From the NCBI GenBank assembly GCA_947568835.1, contig OX387605.1, positions 12,280,418 through 12,344,417 on the forward strand: a DNA stretch of 64,000 nt, read 5' to 3'. This document shows positions 25,208 through 34,982 of this stretch, piece by piece. The notes under the pieces are model-generated. The model searched no databases, was not told the DNA's origin, and was given only the letters and a program-made list of their open reading frames with translations. Source of the DNA: Protonemura montana (taxonomy: Eukaryota; Arthropoda; Insecta; Plecoptera; Nemouridae). A program made the translations under genes and the position numbers. The stretch's first letter is position 1; the number at the start of each line of letters is the position of its first letter.

Positions 25208-25448
25208 CCGACGCAATTTGAGAAAGAAAAGCAGCGAGTGCACCCCAAAATTCAGTGCTGTCCCGCAGTTTGGCGACGATGGAGGATCGCTCAGCACCAG
25301 GATGCAAAGGGTTGCTTGTTCGAATCATGTAAGTAACATGTCATCAATCCTTATGTGTTTAAAACTGCTGGATATGTGTCAATCTTTACAGAAAAAACGT
25401 TCATCTTATCTCTATGGTGTAGTGAGATCCCCGCCAGCTGCTATTCAA
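25208..25448 (+). CDS. Two orphan coding exons
   Basis: Exon 25208-25328 starts after acgacag and ends at a strong donor (AATCAT|gtaagt). Exon 25392-25448 starts after aatctttacag and ends CAA|gtacat. Read as C+40 codons and then 19 codons they join in phase 0, giving a Ser/Arg/Lys-rich stretch (RRNLRKKSSECTPKFSAVPQ ... KKRSSYLYGVVRSPPAA). They may be a further C-terminal portion or alternative end of the coiled-coil gene, or part of an unseen gene. The frame does not connect cleanly to the TGA-terminated exon at 23886-24032. No continuation was found before the retroposon cluster that begins about 30 bp downstream. Confidence 0.45.
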
Positions 25449-25477
25449 GTACATGTTATTTCCTCATGCAGTGACAG

Positions 25478-25571
25478 GTCCCAGTGGCTGATTGGTATAA
25501 CCGTCTCAACGGTATAACCACATCTTCAAGTGGAAATTCAAAGTTACCTGGGTTCGATTACCGCTCGGTGC
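25478..25571 (+). mobile_element. tRNA-like SINE head
   Basis: A-box-like TGGCTGATTGG and B-box GGTTCGATTAC at tRNA spacing. The DNA between them does not fold as a good cloverleaf, so this is a tRNA-derived retroposon head rather than a tRNA gene. It begins about 30 bp after the orphan exon. Confidence 0.6.
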
Positions 25572-25729
25572 ACATTTTGTTCTTCATCAAGTGACGACTG
25601 GCATTCATTGAATGCTGCACCTGTTGCATCACGCGTCCATCCATCAAAACTCTTCAAATATCATTTTCATTACTCTGAATTGTCGTCTCCTGCGATTCAT
25701 GTATCTCTTACTTCCCTCCAACAATTACC

Positions 25730-25812
25730 GTGGCACGGTGGTTGATTGGCAGAGTCGCACCTCTGTGAGCAGCATATGCCAGGATGGACCAGTTTCGAAG
25801 CCATGGCCGTTC
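25730..25812 (+). mobile_element. Second tRNA-like SINE head
   Basis: A-box-like TGGTTGATTGG and a decayed B box (AGTTTCGAAGCC). Followed by GTTCTTCAGAAAGTAGCGAC, which resembles the TTCTTCATCAAGTGACGAC after the first head, so the two are tandem members of one family. Confidence 0.5.
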
Positions 25813-26159
25813 CGCTTTTTGTTCTTCAGAAAGTAGCGACAGAAATTTGTTATGAGAGACAGATTGCATCACGTGTTTGATAACAAATCAAGCAAATATT
25901 CTACGTCCTCGTAGCGCGGTAGCCCGCATCTTTGGAGTAGACGATTGCCCCTGCACTACTTGGGGGTCAGGTCCACTTCTTGCTCGCTGCGTAAGTGATC
26001 ATAGTCGGCCATTATATTTTCAATTTCTTACCGAAACGCGAAGAAAAATGCGACTCCAAACCGTAGTATACATTGAGTGCAGTCAGTGACATGTGCCTGC
26101 AGTCAACCCGGTAGACAGGGACATCAGAAATGAAATAAAAATATATTCAGTTGTATCAA

Positions 26160-26822
26160 AGGATGTATGACCGTCTACGTAGCACAATTGAAATGTCGTT
26201 ACTTCGGAAGAATCAAGCAGCGATGTAACCTGGTTCGGATCCGCTCGCCGGCAAAACGTTTTTTTCTGATGGAATACGACATTCAAAATGCACACATGGT
26301 AGCTGCAGTCAGAAGACGTAGATACTTGAAAAATGCTGACGAGAGGAGATGCCCGCGTGGTCGTGCGGTACAAGGCACTACCTCATCAACAAAGAGATAA
26401 GAAATGTGTGGTGCTGGGTTCGAATCTCGTCCGTACGATTGTCGCAGTTTCACACCTCTTCAATTTTTTTTTTAACGTTCAATAAAGAAACCAGGAAAAT
26501 CGCGAAGCGCAACTGGCGCTTCGCGCCAGTTGCGCTTCGCGATTTTGACGGCGTCCAAGCGCGCTTCGCGCGCTTGGACGCGCCCGCGCGACCTAGCGCG
26601 CTCCGCGCGCTAGGTCGCTCCGAGGAGCTCCGGCGCGAAGCGCCGGAGCTCCTCGGAGCGCGGGTGCGACCGGCGCGGAGCGCCGGTCGCACCCGGGCGT
26701 GCCACTCTTTTCTAGCGCTGGCTCCTACGTCTAGCATCAAGTATATAGGAACGATTATAATGAGTGTTAAGCATCATCAGCGCCACCTGTTGGCAGGATT
26801 TTGTACTACACTCTCGACTCTA
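26160..26822 (+). mobile_element. Composite tRNA-like retroposon with palindrome module, copy 1
   Basis: Modules in order: a first tRNA-like segment (ACCGTCTACGTAGCACA...GGTTCGGATCC, 26168-26240); a linker; a second tRNA-like segment with A box TGGTCGTGCGG and B box GGTTCGAATCT (26351-26440); a T-rich stretch; five abutting GC-rich palindromes (26496-26695); and a 3' module, GGCTCCTACGTCTAGCATCA ... CGCCACCTGTTGGCAGGA ... ACTACACTCT (26720-26814). The same module order recurs at 27053-27530, with only one palindrome. Pol III-type boxes suggest a SINE. The palindrome block is not part of any SINE family I know. Confidence 0.7.
26496..26695. repeat. Five back-to-back perfect palindromes
   Basis: 26496-26546 (24-bp arms), 26551-26581 (14-bp arms), 26588-26618 (14-bp arms), 26616-26660 (21-bp arms) and 26661-26695 (16-bp arms). 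All arms are perfect. All have a 3-nt centre (TTC, TTC, TCC, GAA, GGA) flanked by GCGC, so each apex is GCGC-NNN-GCGC. Arm sequences differ from palindrome to palindrome, so this is not a tandem duplication of one hairpin. Confidence 0.95.
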
Positions 26823-26952
26823 AAATAAGGAGACATTTGCCTTGGAAAATATCAAAATATTTTTTCAGAGTGTAGTACACAATCCTGTCAACAGGTGGCG
26901 CTGATGATGCGTAACACTCATTATTATCGTTCCTATACACTTGATGCTAGAC
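26729..26952. repeat. Large inverted repeat of the 3' module
   Basis: Arms 26729-26814 and 26867-26952 are reverse complements with only a handful of mismatches (GTCTAGCATCAAGT, TATAGGAACGAT, TCATCAGCGCCACCTGTTG, GTACTACACTCT), separated by about 52 bp. The right arm is an inverted copy of the retroposon 3' end. Confidence 0.9.
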
Positions 26953-27052
26953 CTAAGGGCCAAGGCGAGAATATGGCAGGGTCGCTCCGGGTGCCCATGA
27001 TATGTTGTATGGTAGTTTGTTCATCCATGGTGAAAATTCCAGGAAGAGTTAA

Positions 27053-27530
27053 CGGATGATCGTCTGCGTGGCACATTGGTATTGTCGCTGCTTCGGCATC
27101 GTCTAAATGAAACATGAAATGCAACATCCACCCGTGGGACCTGCGGTCATGAGATTTGTATATGTCAAAAAATGAAGGGGTAAATGTTTATCCGCGTGGT
27201 CGTGCGGCTAAAGGCATCGGATTGATCGATCACATCAATGTCGAATTGACGACGTACCGGGTTCGAATCACGCTCGTGTCTCGACGCAGTGTCATACTTT
27301 TCCATTTTTTGGGCGTATGTTTTTTAGACAGTAGCAAAATTGCCGGGCGCTCCTGGCGCTCCGCGCCAGTCGCACCCGCCAATTTTGCGGGACGTTCCCA
27401 CGACCCCAGACCCCACCTAACCCCGTGTGCGGCTCCTAAGTCTAGCATCAAGTATATAGGAACAGTTGTGCGTGCTAAACTGCCACCTGTTGGCAGAATT
27501 TCGAACTACACTCTGGACTTATAAAATTTT
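27053..27530 (+). mobile_element. Composite tRNA-like retroposon, copy 2
   Basis: Same modules as copy 1: GATCGTCTGCGTGGCACA segment; linker; CCGCGTGGTCGTGCGGCTAA...GGGTTCGAATCAC tRNA-like segment (27191-27290); one imperfect palindrome (27334-27388, apex GGCGC-TCC-GCGCC); 3' module GGCTCCTAAGTCTAGCATCA ... GCCACCTGTTGGCAGAAT ... ACTACACTCT. More diverged than the arms around copy 1. Confidence 0.7.
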
Positions 27531-27598
27531 TGATATTTTATCCAGCTTCATCGAGTTTGATTATTAGCTACCAGAGCGACTTGAGCTCAGAGCTGCCA

Positions 27599-27680
27599 AA
27601 AAGCTGCACGGCCGGGATTCGAACGCCTGACCTCCTCAACACGAAGCAAGCAAGCTAACCACGGAGCCACGCTGGACTGA
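27599..27680 (-). mobile_element. tRNA-like SINE head, minus strand
   Basis: The reverse complement has A box TGGCTCCGTGGTTAG and B box GCGTTCGAATCCCG with near-tRNA spacing. The ends do not pair as an acceptor stem, and it lies among other tRNA-like retroposons, so it is called a SINE head. Confidence 0.55.
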
Positions 27681-27802
27681 TGAGAGGGAACTGAAATAAA
27701 GCAACTAAAATGTCAAAGATTCGATGTAGCTACAATCTCTTTACATATCGTTGTGTTGCAACAATTTATATTTATTAAAACTCTGCGCTACTTTGTGACC
27801 AG

Positions 27803-27890
27803 CCTCGTGGTCAAGTTGTCACGTTGCCTGTTTTAAGTATGCCAGCGGGGCCGAAGTATGATACCCGCTCTGTGAATCTAATATTATTTC
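27803..27890 (+). mobile_element. Degenerate tRNA-like segment
   Basis: CTCGTGGTCAAGTTGTCACG resembles an A-box region, followed by GCCGAAGTATGATACCCGC in place of a B box. Likely an old member of the same cluster. Confidence 0.35.
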
Positions 27891-29649
27891 ACTAAAAGTT
27901 TAGGTGTTCGACCTATCATTGACTTCAAATTATACGTTTATTTGCCAAAGTTGAGAAAATGTACATTTAGGCGTTCTCAGTAAATTAAATTAATAATAAT
28001 ACAAGTATGAGTAGCAAATAAATGTATGTTAAAATTTAACATAAGTTCATCTATATATTAGCACTCAGATTATAACAAATATGACAGATGTATTCAAGAA
28101 TATTACATTATTACAGATACATACACAATTACGACATTACATACAACAGGTACAAAGAACAGATTACATATAACCACCAAGATATTATCTACGCGCATAT
28201 AGAGAAAGAAGGCTTCGCTTCTACACAATGTGTAAATGCCGGACCGGACCCCAACACCAAGCAGTGCTGAGGCACGCGGCCACTCCAAAAAATGGGCTTT
28301 CACCAGTTGCCACGATCTAACGCGAAAATGCAAGCCTTAGAGTCCGACTGGAGGAACGCCAGTCGAACCCCGTTGCTCGAAGGTAGGTCCCCTGGTCAAC
28401 CATACCAAACAAGTATCACCGAACCAGCAGTCGAGTTAAAGCACAAAGTGATCGCAAACGCAATCTGTTGGATATCAAATGTACTTGATCAATTAAAATG
28501 TCGATAAATCACGGCCATCGGTCGGTAACCCTTGTATCCACCTTGTTGAGTTGCTAACCTTGAAGCTATAAAATAACGGAATCGTGCCCATAATAGCCCA
28601 GTGTTCGGAAGTGCAAACTATCACATGGACCAAGTATGGGCGAATCTTAAAAAATCAATAAAAACCGTAAGAAACGTAAAACACATCCATTGATTTTTTT
28701 ATAATTTTTTAGTGGAAATTTAAGTGAGGGACTTTGACTCGCGAGGGGTGTCAACAGGGGTAGAATTGTAAGGGCAGTTGAATACAACCCCCTATTTGAA
28801 CCTACGATGGAAACTTACCACAATTTTATTGATTTTCTTTTGAGAATTCCCCGAGTTCTTCGACTCCCAACGCCTGGACTGTAGACATAACGTAAGCGCA
28901 CAACTATACGATGGGTGGCCTAACCATCAGGATTCATACATGAATATTGGTGTGATCACAAATCGGTCCCAATATACAGGACCCTATAGCGCAGTATTTA
29001 TTTTATTTTTTATTTTTCGCAGATAGGATAATGGGTAAGAGGTTTTTGGAATACAGATAACTGTGTAAGCAAAATTTTGTTTTTATTGTTAGTGATGGTA
29101 GTACATTTTATTATCACAAGCAGCAACAAAGTCACATTTAAAAAAACTACCTTCAACTAAGTTTTTTTAATGCTAAGTGAAGAACAACTTATTTTCTTAA
29201 AGTTTTGCAACTTATTCCTGTTACTTTATCAAGGGTGAAAGAAGTCTTGACATTTCTTTGATAACAAAAAGAGCCACAAAAATATAAACAATTACTTTTA
29301 CTTACATAATTACCCTCATAATTACTGTTGGTAAACGTTGGGAAAATGAGCTGTTCTTAGCATTAAAAAACCAATTTGAAAAGAGTTTTCTCGAAACCGG
29401 TGCAAAAGTCCTCCGAATCCAAGCCACGAACCAACAACCATTTCAAGTTCAAAGCAGAACACAAAACGGATTTCAGACCGCCCTGGAAGCTATTGGGTAG
29501 CTACGTCCAATAAACAAAATCAAAATTAGTTTTACATTCCAGTTGACCGGTGCTTTTGATTGGAGGAAGCTAAAGAACAGCTGACAGTTTCCCAAGATAT
29601 CTGTCTCAGTGACCTTTTGCTTCTCATCCTGCGGTTGTTTAATTCCTAA
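27891..29649. other. Intergenic or intronic DNA without a recognised gene
   Basis: AT-rich with a GC-richer patch at 28215-28400. That patch includes short hairpins (GCCGGACCGGACC; TCCGACTGGAGGAACGCCAGTCGAA) that may be a further decayed tRNA-like element. No supported exon. Confidence 0.35.
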
Positions 29650-30329
29650 CAACACTTATATTGGTGACTCCGGGAGCACCGTCGAGCCGTGGACCAGGGA
29701 CAGAGCACCTCCTCTCTGTACCAACATTTCGAGATGACAGCACACACGATAGATTTCGACGGCATCAAGTCGCTGGCCGCAGTCTCTCACTACACGGCAA
29801 GGACGATCCGGGAGGCGATCGAGATCGAGAGGCGCCCTCATAATATGAACAAGCGCGACGACTCCATCCGACTGGCCCACGCCTGGAAACCGGTCACGGA
29901 GAAGATCTTGGTGGCCCCCTGAAGACCCGTCCGAGTCATCAGTCGAGAGGTCGAGACCGAGCGAGGGCCAGTCCCCCGGCTACAAGACCATCAGCACCGG
30001 CGAAGGCGGCCCCGCATCACGCACCCGTGCGGCGGCCGCCCGAGCAGGGAAACAGAACGGTAACCCGGCTACGCAACCTGATTCGACCAATCCCGGTCGT
30101 CCTGGGCTCTGATTGGCCCGCTTGCCGTCTGCCGTTAGACACAAAAAAAGCAGAGAACACCAGCTGCACATCACAGTCTTGATAATGCCAGCGCCAACGC
30201 TGGCGAAACGTCGACCACCGACACGGTCCTTTTTAGGACCAAAAAACCATTCAACAGAGCAAAAACTGTTTCCACCTACACCATCATCTACCGGCTCTGA
30301 ACCCCTTCGTCTTACCAACACTTATATTG
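29650..30329 (+). mobile_element. 5'-truncated Penelope-like retroelement with target duplication
   Basis: Insert 29664-30315 (652 bp) is bracketed by a 14-bp direct repeat, CAACACTTATATTG (29650-29663 and 30316-30329). The 5' part encodes the end of a GIY-YIG-type endonuclease region (IDFDGIKSLAA, then REAIEIERRPHNMN, then RLAHAWKP), characteristic of Penelope-like elements. The 3' part holds GCCAGCGCCAACGCTGGCG followed by GAAACGTC, the hammerhead-like element end described for this group. Only the 3' end of the element is present, a common outcome of 5' truncation. It is a fragment, not a working element. Confidence 0.7.
30176..30215 (+). ncRNA. Degenerate hammerhead-ribozyme-like motif
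   Basis: Stem II is a perfect 7-bp hairpin (GCCAGCG-CCAA-CGCTGGC, 30186-30203) followed by GAAACGTC as in minimal type-I hammerheads of Penelope-like elements. The upstream core reads TTGATAA where CTGATGA is expected, so self-cleavage is doubtful. Confidence 0.4.
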
Positions 30330-30630
30330 TCCTATATGTGTGTTTTTTCCGATGCCAAGAATCGATCACTGTGATAAAATAAAAAACAAGCTTTTCTCCC
30401 CAAGGGACAGAAAGTGGACAAAGCGGCTGGTCTTGCATCGACGTAGATCGATGTTTCCTCAGTCGAGTTCTACTTCTGTTGGGTGCAGCGGGTCGACTTT
30501 CACGGCCAAGAGGGGAGGGAACGCCAACCTGCAAAATGAGGGAAACATTAATGCACGTCAGGATAGACAACTGTGCCAGACTGGCAAGCTAGCAGGTTGC
30601 AACTCTGGTTGTTTGATTATTGGGATTTAA

Positions 30631-30723
30631 AATAGCACTGTTTTGACAACAGTCCATGTGGCACTGGTCTAATGGCGTCGGTGAATGAGTGGGTGATGAT
30701 GAAATTAATCTAGCCTAGAAGGG
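30631..30723 (-). mobile_element. 5S-derived SINE, 3' fragment
   Basis: Tail-first on the plus strand: CTGTTTTGACAACAGTCC, GGCACTGGTCTAATGGCGTC, GGTGAATGAGTGGGTGATGA, TAGCCTAGAAGGG. Matches the tail of the full copy at 31149-31589, only 430 bp away. No 5S-like head. Confidence 0.7.
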
Positions 30724-31063
30724 AAAATGTAAAAAAATTAAGCGATAAAAAAATGTGTCGCTGGTTCATCTGGTGTCATCTGGTTAATTTAAAAATCCTT
30801 TTGCAAATGTCACGGAATGCTCACCGTCCGGTTTAAACTGGCTAAAAGCTGGTTCAAACATACCTGGCATGCTCTCTTATAGGCAGTGTACACAAAGGCA
30901 CTCTTATAGGTAATACAGCATTACAGGTAATCTAGCATTAGTTTTAAAATGTATGCTCTAGGAATCTTCATTTAACTGAGGTAAAAAATGGTGACAATTG
31001 TTAAAATAATGCTATTGTCTAGCATTTCTCTGAATTGCTCACCTTCAGTAGACATGACAAGCT

Positions 31064-34000
31064 TTAAGAAAACTTGTAGACAGTCTCTGTTGTTGGCCTT
31101 TCACAAAAACAGGTCTCCAGCAGTCGTTGACAGCAATCTAGAAGAATTATTATTATTATTTGTGGTGTTTAACGACGCACTGTTTTGACAACTGGCCCTG
31201 CGGCACTGGTCTAATGGCGTCGGTGAATGAGTGGATGATGATGAGGATGATGATGAACCTAACCTAGCCTAGAAGGGAGGAGGGGAAACCCGGTGCCGGC
31301 ACGTAGCCTACTCCTGTCGAAAAGCACCAAGGGGACCACCGGCTTCACGTCCCTTTCGAAGGACGGTACAACTCGAACAGCAGAATTCCTCCACAAATCC
31401 ATGCTGTCGAGAGGTTGATAAGCAAGGCGAATGAAGTTGCTGTACTAACTTTCATCCCTTCAACCTCTCTCCCGAACAGAACTGGTCATGTGTATAATGG
31501 TCACCCATTCAATACCTGACTCAGCGCAGTGTTGCTTAACTTCGGTGATCTAACGAGAACCGGTGTTTCCAACACGCCAAACCGTTCGGTCTAGAAGAAT
31601 TCATGACTCAGACATCGACAGCTTCTCGTTGGTTTCTCATCAGAGGATTTCTATGAACTTCAACTAACCTTGTGTAAAGTTGTATTGAAAGCAGTGCAAG
31701 TGAGTCGGTGGTTCTTGAATCCCTAATGCATCCAACAATGTGTTGCTGCCATCCTTGGCTCCTGGCCATCTTTGGACTCGGTTTGCTGCAAACAAAGAAT
31801 CAATTAGTACCTAAACATAAACTACATTGAGTAAATCCCAGACCTTAAGATCAAACATTATTTTTTTTATTTGGCAGACCTATAGTAAAATGGACATGAA
31901 TAAAAGCTAACGGGGAGACTAATGGTAAGACTAATTGGGAAAGGGATTGGAATTTTAGAAAGAAGTTAAGAGAGGAACGGGTTTAAGTGATTGGAAACAG
32001 ATGATAAAGAATGTTTATAGTTTTAGGAAGTTGTTAAAAGAAATAATCTAAGATCTCAAATGCTACTGTTAAGAAATTACTGAACAAAAAACAGAAAAAA
32101 AAAAAATATATATATGGATTGGCAAAGTGGTTCACTGTCGTGAGTAGATGGGGTTGTGTGAAAAGGTATTTCTATGTTTTAATTGACTTGCGGTCATGAA
32201 AAGACTACAAAGAACCCAAAGTTGATATTTCATCGGCGTTGTCGAGATAATACAGAGATTAAAAATAGTTTGAGTTGTTTAAAATGAATAAAAATACAGA
32301 GTTAAAGTAGAGTTAAATAAAGAGAACTCACCACAGATGATCAGAGAGAGATTGGGTCTGAGCATATAGACGGCGATTACTAGGTGAAGTCTCGTCGAGG
32401 TGATGTTTGGGATGTTTTTAACATTTTTGAGCTTTCCCTTACTTATGAACTCATTCTCAGTCTGGAGTAGGTTTTCCAAGTCAGGTTTTACGTCAGATGT
32501 TTGACTGTGTTCTGGTGCTGCAAAAATTATTGAAACAATGTTAGTATTGGGTTTAGTGCCCATAAAACAACAGGGTTACCACCAACCACAGTAGAGAAAC
32601 GTTGCTAAAAAAAAAATCGACTGTATACAACATATATATAAGTATTGTTTAAATTGGGGAGAATATGAACAGTTCATCCAGATGAAGCTGCAATTTGAAG
32701 CTTGTCAGTCAGCAAAAATATCTTCCATTCAACATCAAGTCTTATAGCCACTAATCCTTTATCTATGCTTATAGGAAGGCAGTTGAAAACTTCTATTGAC
32801 AGAAATTACATATAAAATAGTCAGGAATAGCATAAAGAGTCACCTGTAGAGGGTTGCAGTTCCATAGTCTAGTGACTGAATTGCAATTGCAAGTATCTGA
32901 AACTGGTTGCCAGGAGTGCGATTCTGTAGCTTTCATTGAGTTCTCGTCTCATCTCACTTTAAATTGTTGAAGAGTTACAGAATCACACTCCAGTCACAAA
33001 GATGACTTGCTCCATTACCGAGTTCAGGTCTCTCAGCAGTAATCTTGTGATCAACCTTGTGACCTTTTTAGCTCGCACTTCAATCGACATCAGGAGTATC
33101 CTAGAAGCAAAACAAACCCTCCCTTAAAACATGGAAAGCTACGCAACAGTTGGTGAAGAGAAATGAAGCGTTCAGTTAGATGATTTGGTAGCTTTACTCT
33201 GATCGTTTAATGGCATCGTTTAAGCAGCAAAGGACCCGATTCTTAAAGAGTGCTTTCAGACACCCTCGCCTGGCAAGGAATTTATTTCTACACGTAAAAA
33301 GGCGATATAGGCCATGAGCTAGACGTAACCCATCAGCAGAGATCCATCAGTCATAGGCATAACGGGCATAACCTACGCATAACCCTACCAGATTGAATAA
33401 AGACAATGTCAGGAGACTTACCCAGACAAGAGCAAAATTATCAATCTCATAGGCTGAGAAAACTTGCAGAATAAGTCTAGAGAATACTCTCAATGACAAA
33501 GTACCGTAATTTAGAAGAATATTGGACTATATTAAAGCCAGAAAGCGTGGTCGCAAAGCCGACTAATGTGATGTAAGCTCTTTCTTGGCACTGTTCAGCA
33601 CGACTTCCAGCTAACAAAAAAAAATGTCGTTTCAAAATCACGCGGATTATTTTGCGGTGAAGTAAGAAAATATAATAACTGCTTGCGTAAATTTACAAGT
33701 GAACATTATTTCTAGCGCAAATCTTCCTGTCAGTGACAATACTTTAAGACCGTTTCCCATTGAAATTGAAAAAAAGGGGTTAAAACATTCATTAATGAAT
33801 CAGATATGTAGTAAATATATTTCTTAAACTAATCATTTTACTATTTCAGCTTGATCACGATCAGTGTTCATTAATAAATATTACCTTAAAAAATAATTTA
33901 TTTACACCCAGTTTTATTTACTAACGACCAAAGATTCAATAAAATATGGAAAATAATTAAAGTAATTGACATAAAAGTAATGCATGCTAATATTAATATT

Positions 34001-34105
34001 TGTATTACCTTCATTCTTTATCCTGCCAGTTTGGCAGCTTGCAAATATCGCTCTCGTGTCCAGCTTCAGGACAGAGCGGGTCTCTGGTTCTATGCCTGTT
34101 CGCAT
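31064..34105 (-). CDS. Unrecognised seven-exon gene, 211-aa protein
   Basis: Exons in coding order: 34105-34009, 33476-33422, 33100-33019, 32868-32844 (25 nt), 32517-32332, 31785-31669 and 31137-31064 (stop TAA 31066-31064). All borders are AG/GT (one donor gtaagt). Codon phases agree at all six joins (1, 2, 0, 1, 1, 1), which is unlikely by chance. The start ATG at 34105 follows an in-frame TAG eight codons upstream. The protein has a hydrophobic stretch (MRLIILLLSGILLM, about residues 43-56), a basic segment (VRAKKVTRLITRLLLRDL), a Ser/Glu/Lys linker, and a Cys-rich C-terminus (HLHCFQYNFTQDCCQRL). No family was recognised. It is divergent from ARMC6, with ATGs about 0.88 kb apart, so the two may share a promoter region. 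Confidence 0.6.
31149..31589 (-). mobile_element. Full-length 5S-derived SINE with target duplication
   Basis: Flanked by a 12-bp duplication TCTAGAAGAATT (31137-31148 and 31590-31601). On the minus strand it opens with a 5S-like head (CCGAACGGTTTGGCGTGTTG, then AAGTTAAGCAACACTGCGCT and ATTGAATGGGTGACC), then a body with GACAGCATGGATTTGTGGAG, and ends GTCGTTAAACACCACAAATA plus an (ATT)n tail. It lies in the last intron of the seven-exon gene, directly against the acceptor of exon 7. Confidence 0.88.
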
Positions 34106-34109
34106 AGCT

Positions 34110-34960
34110 TTCTGTTTGTTAGAAGGCTATTCGAAGTCTACTCGGTGGCTGGTTGGAAAGCTCTGAAACTGAAACTGCAGATGAGGATAAAAGATCAAGG
34201 AATACTTCACTCACCTGTCAGGTTGGTGCTTGTTTTTGTAGAATGTTACCAAATGTTAGTAAATGTTAGCCTTTTTTTGTCCAGGACTGGGCCAAAAATT
34301 ATGACTATCACAATTCGATTCTAACATATAACATCTAATTCAATCTAACATCTGTCAAAAATTCAAATAGGTACCCTCCCATCATTTTTGTGCAAATAAA
34401 TGAAAACCACATTTTGTAATGTCTCCGGGGCTGGGGAAAAAATTAGTACTATCACAATTCGATAGCTTGTCACGTTCTCTATCATCTGTGAAAAATTCAA
34501 GGATGTTTCTTTTCGTGTTTATGCGGTATTACCGTATTATGAATGGAATATTTTGGTTTTGTTACTTTTGTATACACTATTTTTACTGCGGTTTATTTAC
34601 TTTGTTTGCGAAGCAATTCCGAGCTATTGGAGGCGAAGGCTGAGGCTAACTTCTCACGACCTTCTACACCCACATAGAGATCAGTGATTTACTCCACTGA
34701 CAGCTAGCATTGCAACTAGTGCATGAAAGTGGGAGTGAAAGTAGGATACCTAAAATCTATGGTAAATGGTTTACCATTGTAGGTTTCTACTCGTTCTATG
34801 AAGAATCTTTTGTGACTCATAAGTAGCATGTACACATGCAGAAATAGATAGATACACTCACCAACACATTTTTGAAAACTTGAGGTATGAAAATTAAGAA
34901 TTATTTAGTGGACCTACCAGTTGAGTGCAAAATGCTCACATGAGCTTTTATATATTACAG
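34110..34960. promoter_or_regulatory. Divergent intergenic region between the seven-exon gene and ARMC6
   Basis: About 0.85 kb between the two divergent start regions. It holds a probable 5' UTR acceptor for ARMC6 (tatattacag ending at 34960). Two related AT-rich blocks (34288-34350 and 34435-34500) share ACTATCACAATTCGAT and GTCAAAAATTCAA-type motifs, so part of it is a diverged tandem repeat. No TATA box stands out. Confidence 0.35.
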
Positions 34961-34982
34961 ATAAGACATCATAGATTCTATC

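Noticed and set aside
27675-27705. CTGATGAG followed closely by GAAA, resembling a hammerhead core
   Set aside because: The bases between do not form a stem II, so the match is a chance word match beside the tRNA-like segment.
25478-27890. Functional tRNA genes
   Set aside because: A and B boxes are present, but acceptor stems do not pair and the anticodon arms are disrupted; all lie inside repeated modules. Called tRNA-like retroposon heads instead.
32910-32992. Inverted repeat (GGAGTGCGATTCTGTA / TTACAGAATCACACTCC) as a MITE
   Set aside because: The arms are only about 19 bp with no target duplication or further copy in the window. Kept as a short hairpin of unknown meaning.
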